Source of the DNA: Noviluteimonas gilva
GTDB taxonomy: Bacteria > Pseudomonadota > Gammaproteobacteria > Xanthomonadales > Xanthomonadaceae
Assembly (NCBI RefSeq): GCF_009740395.1
Contig: NZ_WOXT01000006.1
Location: 123,367 to 187,366, forward strand
DNA: 64,000 nucleotides
Reading direction: 5' to 3'
Shown here: positions 35,310 to 44,069 of the stretch, in pieces
How positions within the stretch are numbered: position 1 is the first letter of the stretch
Layout: each line of letters begins with the position of its first letter
The notes under the pieces: model-generated
What the model saw: the letters and a program-made list of their open reading frames with translations, nothing else
Databases searched by the model: none
What the model was told of the DNA's origin: nothing
Translations under genes and position numbers: made by a program

Positions 35310-36178
35310 CGTGCGCCCACCGCGACGGCGTGCGATTCGGCCGTACCGCCCAAGTCGGCGTCGACCTTCACCGTGTAGCGCTTGCGCAGCGTGTCGTAGA
35401 ACGCCTCGTTGGCCTTTTTCGTGCGGTCGGCGAGCAGGTCGCGCTCCACGTCGCGCCGCACTTGCGCCAGTGCAGGCATGCGCGCCGGCGTGCGCGCATC
35501 GATCCACACCAGATGCACGCCGTAATCCGATGCGATCGGATCGCTCCAGCGCCCGTCGGGAATGGCAGGCAACGATTGCGCGAACTGTGCGCCGAACGTG
35601 CGACTGACTTCATCGGCCGCCGCATCGCGCATCGTCTGCGGAAGCATCGCGACGTCGCCCACGTTCGCATTCGCATCGCGCTGCAGGCTTGCCTGCGCCT
35701 GTGCGATGTCGCGCGCCAACGCATCACCGTGTTGGGTCGGATCGAAATACACCTGTCGGAAGGCGTAACGCGGCGCGAGCCGGTAATCGTCCGGATGCGC
35801 GTGCAGCCAGGCTTGCAACTCGGCCTGCGTGGGCACCTCCACCGCCATGCCTTCGTTGAGGTAGGTCAGCTTCTGCACGACGCGCCGGCGCACGACATCG
35901 TCGTCGCGCTCCATGCCGACCGCGACGCCCTCGCGATAGAGGATCTCCTCGCGCACCCACGCATCGACGATGCCGCGCAGTTCGTCGGGGCTGGGCTCGC
36001 GTTGCCAGAGGCGATGGAAGCGCGCGGACAGCGCATCGACGCGCGCCTGGTCGACCACCACTTCGTCGGGCGCCTGCAATGCGTCGCGCTGCATCCATCC
36101 ATACACCGCGAACAGCAACGCACCGAGCACCAGGAAGTGCAGGAGCGGTTCGCGCAGCAGTCGCTGCAGGGCGATCAC
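35306..36178 (-). CDS. Parvulin-like peptidyl-prolyl isomerase (copy 2)
   Basis: A protein of 290 residues, a paralogue of 1072-1950. It opens with RLLREPLLHFLVLGALLFAVYGW (membrane anchor) and ends with the parvulin-like DPIASDYGVHLVWIDARTPARMPAL segment. A GTG start at 36178 is chosen because it overlaps the DUF3604 TGA (GTGA), just as copy 1 uses ATGA, and aligns with the copy 1 start; a TTG at 36190 would enter the DUF3604 gene further. It probably works as a periplasm-facing foldase. Confidence 0.82.
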   Translation of the reverse strand: MIALQRLLREPLLHFLVLGALLFAVYGWMQRDALQAPDEVVVDQARVDALSARFHRLWQREPSPDELRGIVDAWVREEILYREGVAVGMERDDDVVRRRVVQKLTYLNEGMAVEVPTQAELQAWLHAHPDDYRLAPRYAFRQVYFDPTQHGDALARDIAQAQASLQRDANANVGDVAMLPQTMRDAAADEVSRTFGAQFAQSLPAIPDGRWSDPIASDYGVHLVWIDARTPARMPALAQVRRDVERDLLADRTKKANEAFYDTLRKRYTVKVDADLGGTAESHAVAVGAR

Positions 36179-38067
36179 GGTGCGTACCAAATGGGCGAGC
36201 TCCAGGCGCGCTCCTGGATGCTGACCGGCAGGCCCTTCGGCACGGCCATCTTCAGGTTCACCGCGTCGATCGTGCTCCAGCGCGGCGTCGGAATCTCGAT
36301 CACGCGCGCGTAGTAGAACGCGCGCTCACCCGCATCGAACGCAGGGTCCGTCCACGCGGCCATCAGCTCGGGCGCGCCGATGGTGTTGGTGTAGGTCGCT
36401 TTCGCGGGATCGACCGTGTTGCCGACCGCGGGCAGCTTGCCATCGACGGCGAGCTTGCGATCGCCGCTCCATGCGATGTCGTAGATGCGCTCGTGCTGCA
36501 TGCCTTTGCCGTCCAGCCAACCCTTCACGATCTGCACGCGATCGAGGTTGCCGCTCTTGGGATCCTTCAGCGCCGTCACGAAGAACGTCGGCGCCTTGCC
36601 TGTGGCAGACGGTTTCAGGTCGCCGCCCATCGGCACGCCGCCCGCGTACGCACGCTTGACGAAGTCTTGTTGCTTCAGCGCATCCGCGCCCAGGTCCCAA
36701 CTTGCGAAGAAGCGCAACCGGATCATCGGCCCCGACGTGCCGAACGTTTCCTTGCGCTGCATGGCATCGAAGATGGCCTCGCGCGTGTTCTGTTCCGCCC
36801 AGACGCCGGCGAGCCCGCCCGAGCTGAACTGCTGGATCTGGGTGATCTGCTTGGGCGGCTGGCCCTTGAGGCCCATCAGCCGATCCTTCGGTTCGTTCTC
36901 GTTCGCGAACTTGCCCGTGTAGTTGAACTCTTCGACCGACGAGGCCGCATTGTGCGTGTCGCTGTCGCCGATGAAGCCGAACTTGAACGGGTTGCCATTC
37001 CCGCTCTGCGCCTGCGACAGACCATCGAGCAAGGCTTTGCGCGCGAAGCTGCCCGCGCGCTTGGTGGGGCGCTCGGCATCGGCGCTCAGCGTGTAGTCCC
37101 AGGGTTCGAATCCGGCGAACTCATCGGTGGGCGACAACGACGGGTGCGTCTCCGACGTGCCCTTGATCTGGGTGATCTCGTAGAGCGGTTCGTTCTCCGC
37201 GCGCGTCGCGTTGTAGGCGGCGTCGATCGGCTTGCCGTCGAACTTGACGAGTTCGAACATGCGCCCATCGCTCGCATTGCCGTTGTGCGGAATGGCGAGC
37301 AGCGTCGAACCACGCTTGCGCTGGAGCGCCATCCATTTCCACAGGCTCTCGGGGTCGTCGGAATCCAGCGATGACAGCGCCATCTCCGGCAAGGTCTTCG
37401 TATCGCGGAACACGATGACGCGATGCAGGTTGCGTTTGTTGGGATTGGATGTCCACTCGAAACCGGCGAAGGTCGTGAACTTGCCGGGGTGGTAGTTCTC
37501 TTCCGCCGCTTTCACGATCTGCGACCACACGGTTTTCGCGAGCGCAGGATCGCTCAGGAGCGGATCGCTCTTCCCCGCGCTCATGTCGCGCAGCACGCCG
37601 GCGAAGGTCTGCAGCCGCACGTTGGGATCGGGCGAATTGACGCCCTTCGCCAGCTCGGTCTTGCTGAGCGGGCTGTCGGGGTTCGACATCTGGTTGAACG
37701 CGCCCATGTACTCGGCATGGTCGGAGACCATGTAGAAATCGAGCGGCGTGCGGATCTGGATCTTCCCGCCGATGCCGCTGTTGGTGATCTCCTTGCCCTG
37801 GGCCCAGGCATAGGCGTCGCTGGGCGTGGTCTTCGAGCCGTTGGTCAGGCCATCGAACGACCACCCCGTGTGCACGTGCACGTTGCCGAAGTAGACGTTG
37901 CGCTCGGGATTGGCCGCGGGCAGCGACGTCGCCGTGCTCGGTGAGGCCGGCTTGGTTTCCGCGGCCGTTTTCTCTTCCGCAGGCTTGGTGCATCCGGCCA
38001 GACCGAGCAGCGCGATGCAAACAGCGCCGGCGAGTGTCTTCGTGTTCGATGCGAGATGGGCGGGCAT
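36175..38067 (-). CDS. DUF3604 lipoprotein with PHP-like metal motifs (copy 2)
   Basis: A lipoprotein of 630 residues (LLGLAGC, lipidated C26), a paralogue of 1950-3881. The candidate metal motifs are kept: FGNVHVHTGWS (H64, H66), VSDHAEYMG, IPHNGNASDGR and GDSDTHNAA. The C-terminal part is strongly alike in the two copies: VGNTVD, NTIGAPEL, AAWTDP and EIPTPRW. It is first in the cassette, 112 bases from the sco stop on the same strand. The hydrolase idea rests on motif order; no substrate is known. Confidence 0.82.
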   Translation of the reverse strand: MPAHLASNTKTLAGAVCIALLGLAGCTKPAEEKTAAETKPASPSTATSLPAANPERNVYFGNVHVHTGWSFDGLTNGSKTTPSDAYAWAQGKEITNSGIGGKIQIRTPLDFYMVSDHAEYMGAFNQMSNPDSPLSKTELAKGVNSPDPNVRLQTFAGVLRDMSAGKSDPLLSDPALAKTVWSQIVKAAEENYHPGKFTTFAGFEWTSNPNKRNLHRVIVFRDTKTLPEMALSSLDSDDPESLWKWMALQRKRGSTLLAIPHNGNASDGRMFELVKFDGKPIDAAYNATRAENEPLYEITQIKGTSETHPSLSPTDEFAGFEPWDYTLSADAERPTKRAGSFARKALLDGLSQAQSGNGNPFKFGFIGDSDTHNAASSVEEFNYTGKFANENEPKDRLMGLKGQPPKQITQIQQFSSGGLAGVWAEQNTREAIFDAMQRKETFGTSGPMIRLRFFASWDLGADALKQQDFVKRAYAGGVPMGGDLKPSATGKAPTFFVTALKDPKSGNLDRVQIVKGWLDGKGMQHERIYDIAWSGDRKLAVDGKLPAVGNTVDPAKATYTNTIGAPELMAAWTDPAFDAGERAFYYARVIEIPTPRWSTIDAVNLKMAVPKGLPVSIQERAWSSPIWYAP

Positions 38068-38123
38068 GGTTCGGCCTCCTGGTGGCCTGGCCCTTGTGCC
38101 ATCCGCGGTGGCGCCGCGCTTCG

Positions 38124-38133
38124 GTAGTTTTAC
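38124..38133. promoter_or_regulatory. GTA-N4-TAC palindrome upstream of DUF3604 copy 2
   Basis: GTAGTTTTAC sits inside GGTAGTTTTACC, 57 bases upstream of the DUF3604 start and followed by TAGGG. It is the reverse complement of the ten bases at 11699-11708. A response-regulator site is suspected. It may also mark the promoter region of this minus-strand operon. Confidence 0.35.
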
Positions 38134-38179
38134 CTAGGGCGGAATGCGTACTCCTACTGCCGAGTCAGCCCGTCGAACG

Positions 38180-38773
38180 CTAGCGCGTCCCCGCCGCCAG
38201 CTGGGCACGCACCGCCGCCAGGAATTCCGGGTCGGGCTTCGGCCCCATCTGCTCGGTTCGCGCGACGATCCGCCCTTGCGCGTCCAGCAGGATCAGCACG
38301 CTGGTGTGGTTGAAGTTGCCGTCGGCGAGATGGCGATAGCGCACGTCGAGGACGCCGGCGATCTTGCGCACGTCGGCGGGCGCAGGCGCGGCGAGAATCC
38401 ATTGTGTCGTGTCGACCTTCCGCTTGGTCGCCGTCTCGCGCAGCACGGCTGGTGTGTCGCGTTGCGGGTCGATGCTGATCAGCACCATGCCGATGCGTTC
38501 GCGTTCGGCGGGTGGCAGCGCATGCACGACGCCCTTGCCCGATTCCACGATCAGCGGGCACATGTACGGGCATGAGGTATAGAACATCGCGACGATGCGC
38601 GGCTTGCCTGCCAGCGTTCGCCAATCCTGCGTCTTGCCTTTTGCGTCGGTGAGCGGCACCGAGAGCTGGTACACCGAATCGGCCGGCCGCGCTGCAGGCG
38701 CACCGGCTTGCACCGCACCGACCAATGCGAACAGCATCGCGATGCCTGCGGCCATCGCCAGAAGCCGTTTCAT
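38180..38773 (-). CDS. SCO1/SenC family copper chaperone
   Basis: A protein of 197 residues with a signal peptide (to VQAG) and a thioredoxin-like SCO domain. The copper ligands are present: TSCPYMCPL (C68, C72) and NFNHTSVL (H158). It most likely delivers copper to, or keeps reduced thiols for, the NirK encoded two genes upstream. It is coupled to nirV by ATGA and ends the nirK operon. Confidence 0.92.
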   Translation of the reverse strand: MKRLLAMAAGIAMLFALVGAVQAGAPAARPADSVYQLSVPLTDAKGKTQDWRTLAGKPRIVAMFYTSCPYMCPLIVESGKGVVHALPPAERERIGMVLISIDPQRDTPAVLRETATKRKVDTTQWILAAPAPADVRKIAGVLDVRYRHLADGNFNHTSVLILLDAQGRIVARTEQMGPKPDPEFLAAVRAQLAAGTR

Positions 38774-39555
38774 CGGACACCCCGTGCGCATCGGAATCCG
38801 AGGTTGGCGGTGGCGTCGTGCGCATCGAGCGAGGAGAGCATCGCCACGCGCATCAGCACCGCGTAGTTGTCGCGGTCGTCCATCGACAGCGCGCCCGCGC
38901 CGCAAAACTTCTGTCGGTCGGCATCGCCCTGGTTGCGGTTGTCGCCGGAGACGAGCAGCGATGCGAAGTCGTCTGTCCATTCCCACACCAGGCCATGCAG
39001 ATCCTGCACGCCGTAGGCGTTGGGCGCCTGCAATCCGGCGCGCGGCAGCGCTTGCGTGGACGGACGTGCGTACCACGCGAGGATGCGTTCTCGCCACGCA
39101 GGGTCGCTGCGTGCATCGCGACGCGTTTCGTCCGCCGCCGCCGCGTATTCCCATTCGTTCCAGGTCGGCAGGCGCGCGCCGACCGACGCGCAGTAGGCGT
39201 CGGCGGCGAACCAGCTCACCCACGTCACCGGTTGCTCCGGCCGTGCGTGATCGCCGAGCGTTGTCGGTCCGGCCCAGTGCGTCAGATAACGCCCCTCGGC
39301 GAAGACCGCCGGCGCGCGGCCCCGCTGCCATTCTGGATGCGCGCGCACGAACGCGAGGAACTCGCCGTTGGTCACCGGCTTGCGCATGAGTGCGAACGGC
39401 GCGATCCGCACGCCCTGCTTCGCATCTTCGTACGCGAGCGCGGACTTGAACTTGCCGCCGGGCAATCCCGCGTAACGCGGCGCGGTGTTGCCTGCCGCGA
39501 CCGCGAACGCGGCCAGGCAGGCGAACACGCACGTGCCGGCGACGACTGCACGCAT
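38770..39555 (-). CDS. nirV: NirV-like SUMF1/FGE-domain protein
   Basis: A protein of 261 residues with a signal peptide (to FAVAAG) and a formylglycine-generating-enzyme (SUMF1) fold: RKPVTNGEFLAFV, QPVTWVSWFAADAYCASVGARLPTWNEWEYAA, GLVWEWTDDF and LGFRCAR at the end. Proteins of this kind encoded next to nirK are called NirV; their role in nitrite reduction is not settled. The gene starts one base after the nirK stop and overlaps sco by ATGA, so the three form one operon. Confidence 0.85.
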   Translation of the reverse strand: MRAVVAGTCVFACLAAFAVAAGNTAPRYAGLPGGKFKSALAYEDAKQGVRIAPFALMRKPVTNGEFLAFVRAHPEWQRGRAPAVFAEGRYLTHWAGPTTLGDHARPEQPVTWVSWFAADAYCASVGARLPTWNEWEYAAAADETRRDARSDPAWRERILAWYARPSTQALPRAGLQAPNAYGVQDLHGLVWEWTDDFASLLVSGDNRNQGDADRQKFCGAGALSMDDRDNYAVLMRVAMLSSLDAHDATANLGFRCARGVR

Positions 39556-39556
39556 C

Positions 39557-41071
39557 TCAATGTCCTTCGGACGCCGTGGTGGGTTTTGCGGCGCGCGCTG
39601 CCGCCGCCTCTTCCTTCGTCACGTGTCCGCCCGGATTGCCCCAACTGTTGAGGACGTAGGTGGCGATGTTGGCCACTTCGTCGTCGGTGAGCTGGCTCAT
39701 CGGCGGCATGTTGGAGTTGTACTCCTTGCCGTTGACCGTGACCTTGCCGACGAGGCCGTGCAGGATGATGGAGGCCACGCGCTTCGGGTCGGCGGCGATG
39801 TAGTCCGAACCGGCCAGCGGCGGGAACACACCCGGCATGCCCTGCCCGTTCGCCTGGTGGCACGTCGAACACGTGCCCGCGAACAGCGCTTCGCCTGCCT
39901 TGGTCTGGTCCGCGGGCGTCAGCGCGCCGGTCGTCGCGGCGGTCGCCGCCTGCGTGACGGCCGAAAGGTTCGCGCTGGCGCGGTCGCCGATGTACATCGC
40001 ATCGACTTCCTTGCCGGAGTAGATGTCCTTCCGCTCGGGGCCGTCGGCTTTCAGGATCGCGAGTGCGCCCTTGTTGAACGCGCGGAAGATCGAGTGGTCG
40101 ACGAGGACGTAGCTGCCCGGGACTTCGAGATGGAAGTCCATGATCGCCGCGCCGCCTGCGGGAATCAGCGTGGTCTGCACGTTCTCCTGGAAGCGCGTGC
40201 CGCCTTCGAACCACACCTTGTCGAATATCTCGCCGATGACGTGGAAGCTCGAGACGAGATTGGGCCCGCCGTTGCCGACGTACAGCCGCACGGTTTCGCC
40301 GGTGTTCGCCTTGAGGGCCTTGTCGCCGGTGAGCGCGCCTTCCATGCCGTTGAACAACACGTAGGTCGGATGCTCGTCGATCGCCTTTTCCATGTCGAAG
40401 GGCTGGAGGCCTTTCTCGCGATACTTGCCCGTGGTGTAGAAGTCGCCCTGCATCACGTAGTACTCGCGATCCACCGGCGGCATGCCTTCCGGCGGTTCGA
40501 CGAGGATCAGGCCGTACATGCCGTTCGCCACGTGCATGCCGACCGGCGCGGTCGCGCAGTGATACACGAACAGGCCCGAATTGAGCGCCTTGAACGTGAA
40601 GCGCGTGACATGGCCCGGCGCGGTGAAGCTGGATGCGGCACCACCACCCGGCCCCGTCACGCCATGCAGGTCGATGTTGTGGGGCATCTTGCTGTGCGGC
40701 ATGTTGCGCAGGTGGAACACCACCGTGTCGCCTTGCCGCACGCGGATGAAACTGCCCGGCACCGTTCCGCCGAAGGTCCAGAACGTGTAGGTCACGCCCT
40801 CGGAAATCGGCATCTCCTTTTCGATGACATCCAGCTCGACGATGACGCGCGCGGGCGCCTTGCGACCCGTGGCGGGCGGCACCATCGGCGGCGTCGTCAA
40901 CACCGCACGGACATCGGGTCCCTGCGGCGGACCGAGGTCGCCCTTGAGCGAACCACCGGATTCGGTCGCGACGGGTTTCCCACCGTCGACCGCTTTGTCC
41001 TTGCCGCCGCAGCCGGCGACCGCTGCGATGCAGGCGGCCACGACGAGGACACGTGCGAAGCGCTTGATCAT
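39557..41071 (-). CDS. nirK: Copper nitrite reductase with fused cytochrome c
   Basis: A protein of 504 residues that reduces nitrite to NO. It has a lipoprotein signal (AAVAGC, C21) and two cupredoxin domains of the AniA type. Type 1 copper ligands are H131, C172, H180 and M185 ([17 protein letters not shown]). Type 2 copper ligands are H136, H171 and the His of [10 protein letters not shown], with catalytic D134 (HNIDLHG). A C-terminal cytochrome c domain begins with [11 protein letters not shown] (C401, C404, H405). It is probably anchored and periplasm-facing. Expression is likely under the FNR-type boxes upstream of 41264. Confidence 0.95.
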   Translation of the reverse strand: MIKRFARVLVVAACIAAVAGCGGKDKAVDGGKPVATESGGSLKGDLGPPQGPDVRAVLTTPPMVPPATGRKAPARVIVELDVIEKEMPISEGVTYTFWTFGGTVPGSFIRVRQGDTVVFHLRNMPHSKMPHNIDLHGVTGPGGGAASSFTAPGHVTRFTFKALNSGLFVYHCATAPVGMHVANGMYGLILVEPPEGMPPVDREYYVMQGDFYTTGKYREKGLQPFDMEKAIDEHPTYVLFNGMEGALTGDKALKANTGETVRLYVGNGGPNLVSSFHVIGEIFDKVWFEGGTRFQENVQTTLIPAGGAAIMDFHLEVPGSYVLVDHSIFRAFNKGALAILKADGPERKDIYSGKEVDAMYIGDRASANLSAVTQAATAATTGALTPADQTKAGEALFAGTCSTCHQANGQGMPGVFPPLAGSDYIAADPKRVASIILHGLVGKVTVNGKEYNSNMPPMSQLTDDEVANIATYVLNSWGNPGGHVTKEEAAAARAAKPTTASEGH

Positions 41072-41099
41072 CTCCCGACTCCTGTTTGCCTGGCGTTCG

Positions 41100-41264
41100 T
41101 CAGAACGGAACGGACATCGCGTGCGGCGAGGCAACCTCGCTGGAGACTTGCGCACGCGTGGATTGCGGAGCGGCTGACTCTGCAGCAGTCACGAGGCCGA
41201 CCACCGCAAGGGCCGCGGCGAGCAGCGCGACAGAGACCAACGCATAAAGGGTTACGTCTTTCAT
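41100..41264 (-). CDS. 54-residue membrane peptide upstream of nirK
   Basis: An ATG at 41264 on the minus strand, preceded by GGGGAAA, opens a frame of 54 residues ending in TGA at 41100-41102. It has one hydrophobic span ([15 protein letters not shown], residues about 6-27), then a polar tail ending M-S-V-P-F. It lies 28 bases upstream of nirK, inside the likely leader of the operon. No family was recognised. It may be a small subunit or assembly factor of the nitrite reductase; a chance frame is possible. Confidence 0.55.
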   Translation of the reverse strand: MKDVTLYALVSVALLAAALAVVGLVTAAESAAPQSTRAQVSSEVASPHAMSVPF

Positions 41265-41341
41265 GGAGTTTCCCCGGTCATCGATTGGAAGGAGGACTTG
41301 GACTTCGAGCGTCAGTCTCCGCCCGCCGTCGCGGCGTGGCC

Positions 41342-41355
41342 CTGACCTGGATCAA
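41342..41355. promoter_or_regulatory. FNR/DNR-like box, nirK side
   Basis: CTGACCTGGATCAA matches TTGAC-N4-GTCAA/TTGAT-N4-ATCAA with a perfect right half. Its centre is about 84 bases upstream of the small ORF that heads the nirK operon, which would allow a site near -41 and a leader of about 40 bases. It likely activates nirK under low oxygen or NO. Confidence 0.65.
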
Positions 41356-41388
41356 GCAAAAGCCGCTTTGCGGTACGTGCGAGATCGC

Positions 41389-41402
41389 TTGACCTGGGTC
41401 AT
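41389..41402. promoter_or_regulatory. FNR/DNR-like box, porin side
   Basis: TTGACCTGGGTCAT differs from the palindrome TTGACC-N2-GGTCAA at one position. It lies closer to the divergent porin gene (start 41460; centre about 64 bases upstream). It could serve that gene, or both. Confidence 0.65.
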
Positions 41403-41459
41403 GGCTGCGATTGCGGACAACGGTGAGATTGGCGCCATCTCCCTTCCGGATGGGTTCGA

Positions 41460-42626
41460 ATGAACGTGTTCCGCGGTTGCTGTGCACTGCTCCTCGGCGT
41501 GCCGACCCTCGCGTGCGCGCAGGTGTCGACCGAGTGGAACTTACGCCTGCGCAACGAGCACGTGGAGGATCAGGCCTTCCTCCACGACGCCGACGCCACG
41601 ACGCTGCGCCTGCGCCTCGGTGCGAGGTTTGCGTGGTCCGACGAATGGTCGGCCCTGATCGAAGGCGAAGGCATCGTGGCCGGTGGCGCGCACGACGATG
41701 GCACCAACGCGCGCCGCGATCTGCCCGCGATCGTCGATCCCGCCGGCGCAGAGTGGAACCAGGCGTGGGTGGCGTTCAAGCGCGACGGCAAGCAGGTGAC
41801 GCTGGGTCGCCAGCGGGTGACTTTCGGTAACCAGCGCTGGGTCGGCAACAGCGGTTGGCGACAGAACGAGCAGACGTTCGACGCACTGGCCCTGCAGTGG
41901 CATGTCCGCGACAACCTCGACGCGCGTTACGCCTGGTTCGATCGCGTCCACCGCGTCGCAGGCGATGATGCGCGCGATCCGCTCGCGCGCGAACGCGACC
42001 TGGCGACGCACATGGTCTGGCTGCAATGGGCGAGCGATGCGACGTGGCAGTGGCAGGCCTACGCGTTGCTGCACGAAGACCAGGACGTGCGCGCCGCTTC
42101 CACCGTCACCACCGGCCTGCGGCTCGCGACGACGCGTCCGCCGAAAACGCAGGGGCCGTCGATCGCATTGGATTACGCGCTGCAACGCGACTACGCCGAC
42201 AACCCGCTGCACTTCGCGCATGCGTACTGGCGAATCGAGCCTGCGTGGACCTTCGCGCACGCGACGGGCCGACTGGGATGGGAACACCTCGGTGGCAACG
42301 GGCGCCATGCGTTGCAGACGCCGCTCGCCAGCCTGCACGCGTTCAACGGTTGGGCCGACAAGTTCAACACGACGCCGGTGGGCGGTCTCGACGATCGCTG
42401 GATCGCACTCGAAGGCGCCGCGCGCGGCGGCACGCTCGATTGGCAAGTCGCCTGGCATCGCTACGATGCGGATGTCGGCGGCGCCTACGGCACGGAGTCG
42501 AATGCGTCGTTCGGCTTTCCCGTGGGCAAGCGCGTCAAGGGACTCGTCAAGTTGGCAGACTACGCGGCCGACGGATTCGCACGGGACACGACGAAGCTGT
42601 GGGTCCAACTCGAATGGGCGCACTGA
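41460..42626 (+). CDS. Alginate-export-type outer membrane porin
   Basis: A protein of 388 residues with a signal peptide (to LACAQ) and a beta barrel of the alginate_exp family: EWNLRLRNEHV near the start, LRLRLGARFAWSDEWSALIEGEG, then QVTLGRQRVTFGNQRWVGNSGWRQNEQTFDALAL. It ends in a strand finishing WVQLEWAH. It starts downstream of an FNR-like box, divergent from nirK, so it may take up nitrite or another anion under oxygen limitation (inference). Its end overlaps the convergent PLP enzyme by 80 bases. Confidence 0.78.
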   Translation: MNVFRGCCALLLGVPTLACAQVSTEWNLRLRNEHVEDQAFLHDADATTLRLRLGARFAWSDEWSALIEGEGIVAGGAHDDGTNARRDLPAIVDPAGAEWNQAWVAFKRDGKQVTLGRQRVTFGNQRWVGNSGWRQNEQTFDALALQWHVRDNLDARYAWFDRVHRVAGDDARDPLARERDLATHMVWLQWASDATWQWQAYALLHEDQDVRAASTVTTGLRLATTRPPKTQGPSIALDYALQRDYADNPLHFAHAYWRIEPAWTFAHATGRLGWEHLGGNGRHALQTPLASLHAFNGWADKFNTTPVGGLDDRWIALEGAARGGTLDWQVAWHRYDADVGGAYGTESNASFGFPVGKRVKGLVKLADYAADGFARDTTKLWVQLEWAH

Positions 42627-43665
42627 CGGCGTCGTCGAGTTCGGCCGGCAGCGCAGGCGGCGCGATGCCGCGTTCCCGCAACCACGCAGTCGAATACAGC
42701 GTTTCCTCGTAGCGTTCGCCCCGGTCGCAAAGCAGTCCGACGATGCTGCCCCGCGCGCCGCGCGCGCGCATCGCCGCGGCAAGTCGCAGGCACGCGATGA
42801 AATTCGTGCCGGACGAGCCACCGTAACGACGCCCGAGCAAGCCTTCCAGCGCATGCATGCCCGCGATGGAGTCCGCGTCCTCGACTTCGATGACGTGATC
42901 CACGATCTCGAACACGAACCCCGGTTCGACACGCGGCCGTCCGATCCCTTCGATCACGGTACTGCGCGAAGCGATCGCCGAGTGATCGCGCGTGCGCCAT
43001 CCTGCGGCGAAGGCGCTGCCTGCAGGCTCGGCGACGCACAGTTGCGTGCGCAACCCGCGATAACGCAGGTAGCGGCCGATCGTCGCCGATGTTCCGCCCG
43101 TGCCGGCACCGCACACCACCCACGCCGGTTCGGCGTCGGGCTCGTGCGCCATCTGCGACAGCAGCGACTCGGCGATGTTGTTGTTGCCGCGCCAGTCGGT
43201 CGCGCGTTCGGCCAATCCGAATTGATCCAGGTGGCAGGCGCCGCGTGCGGCGTGCCAGCGTGCGCGGTCATGCACGGCCGCGGGATCGTCGACCAAGTCG
43301 CACGTGCCGCCCAGCGCGCGCACGTCGGCGATCTTGCGCGGCGCGGTGCCCGCCGGCATCACCGCGACGAACGGCAGGCCCAACAAGCGCGCGAACCACG
43401 CCTCGGAGATCGCCGTGCTGCCCGAGGATGCATCGACGACGGTCTGGCCGCGCTGCAATCGCCCATTGCACAACGCATACAGGAACAGCGAACGTGCGAG
43501 GCGATGTTTCAGGCTGCCGGTCGGATGCGAGGCCTCGTCCTTCATGTAGAACGCGATCCCCGGGAACGCAGGCAAGTCCAGCCGGAGCAGGTGCGTGTCG
43601 GCCGAGCGCGCCTGTTCTTGCCGCAGCAGCGCCATCGCGCTGGCGATCCACGCACGCGTCGTCAT
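42547..43665 (-). CDS. PLP-dependent cysteine synthase-like enzyme (Cds1-like)
   Basis: A protein of 372 residues of the fold-type II PLP family. The lysine is in HPTGSLKHRLARSLFLYALCNG (K53), a version of the T-G-S-x-K motif. The SSGSTAISEAWFA substrate loop and GAGTGGTSATIGRY phosphate loop are visible. The K-H-R-L-A form resembles cysteine desulfhydrase Cds1, which makes H2S, more than CysK proper. The start overlaps the SirB2 stop by one base (TGATG). It is the last gene of the norB operon. Overlap with the porin 3-prime end is 80 bases. Confidence 0.82.
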   Translation of the reverse strand: MTTRAWIASAMALLRQEQARSADTHLLRLDLPAFPGIAFYMKDEASHPTGSLKHRLARSLFLYALCNGRLQRGQTVVDASSGSTAISEAWFARLLGLPFVAVMPAGTAPRKIADVRALGGTCDLVDDPAAVHDRARWHAARGACHLDQFGLAERATDWRGNNNIAESLLSQMAHEPDAEPAWVVCGAGTGGTSATIGRYLRYRGLRTQLCVAEPAGSAFAAGWRTRDHSAIASRSTVIEGIGRPRVEPGFVFEIVDHVIEVEDADSIAGMHALEGLLGRRYGGSSGTNFIACLRLAAAMRARGARGSIVGLLCDRGERYEETLYSTAWLRERGIAPPALPAELDDAVSAPIRVGPTASSCPVRIRRPRSLPT

Positions 43666-44069
43666 CAGGACAGCCACCAGCGCACCATGCCGAGCGGATC
43701 GTGCGCGCGCGCCGTGGCGTAGATCGCGCCGAACGCGAGCAATGCGGCGGCATACCCCATCGCGCCCCACAAGCGCTGGATGCGTGCCTGCTTCAACGCG
43801 ATCGTGCCGAGCGCAATGTAGAGGACGATCAGCGTCAGCTTGACTGCGAGCCAACCGTTGCCGAACACCGCACGCGGCAACACGGTGAGCAACATCAGCG
43901 CCGCCGTGAGCAAAGCCGTATCGATCGCCCAGCTCGTCCAGCGCACCGGTCCCGCGTACGGCCAGCGCGCACCAGCCAACGCGAAGCCGCCGCGCAGCGC
44001 GAACAACCCGCCGCTCAGCAGCGCGATGAACACGTGGAAGCTCTTGATCTGCGGATAGAACTCGATCAT
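43665..44069 (-). CDS. SirB2 family membrane protein
   Basis: A protein of 134 residues with four hydrophobic spans and the SirB2 opening FYPQIKSFHVFIALLSGGLFALRG. It is common beside NO-related genes, with no known activity. It is coupled to nnrS (ATGA) and to the PLP enzyme (TGATG). Confidence 0.85.
   Translation of the reverse strand: MIEFYPQIKSFHVFIALLSGGLFALRGGFALAGARWPYAGPVRWTSWAIDTALLTAALMLLTVLPRAVFGNGWLAVKLTLIVLYIALGTIALKQARIQRLWGAMGYAAALLAFGAIYATARAHDPLGMVRWWLS

Noticed and set aside
36179..36190. TTG start four codons upstream for PPIase copy 2
   Set aside because: The GTG at 36178 overlaps the upstream stop exactly as in copy 1 and aligns with the copy 1 start.
37102..37113. GGGTTCGAATCC, resembling a tRNA T-loop
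   Set aside because: It lies inside the DUF3604 copy 2 coding region and no acceptor, D or anticodon stems fit around it.
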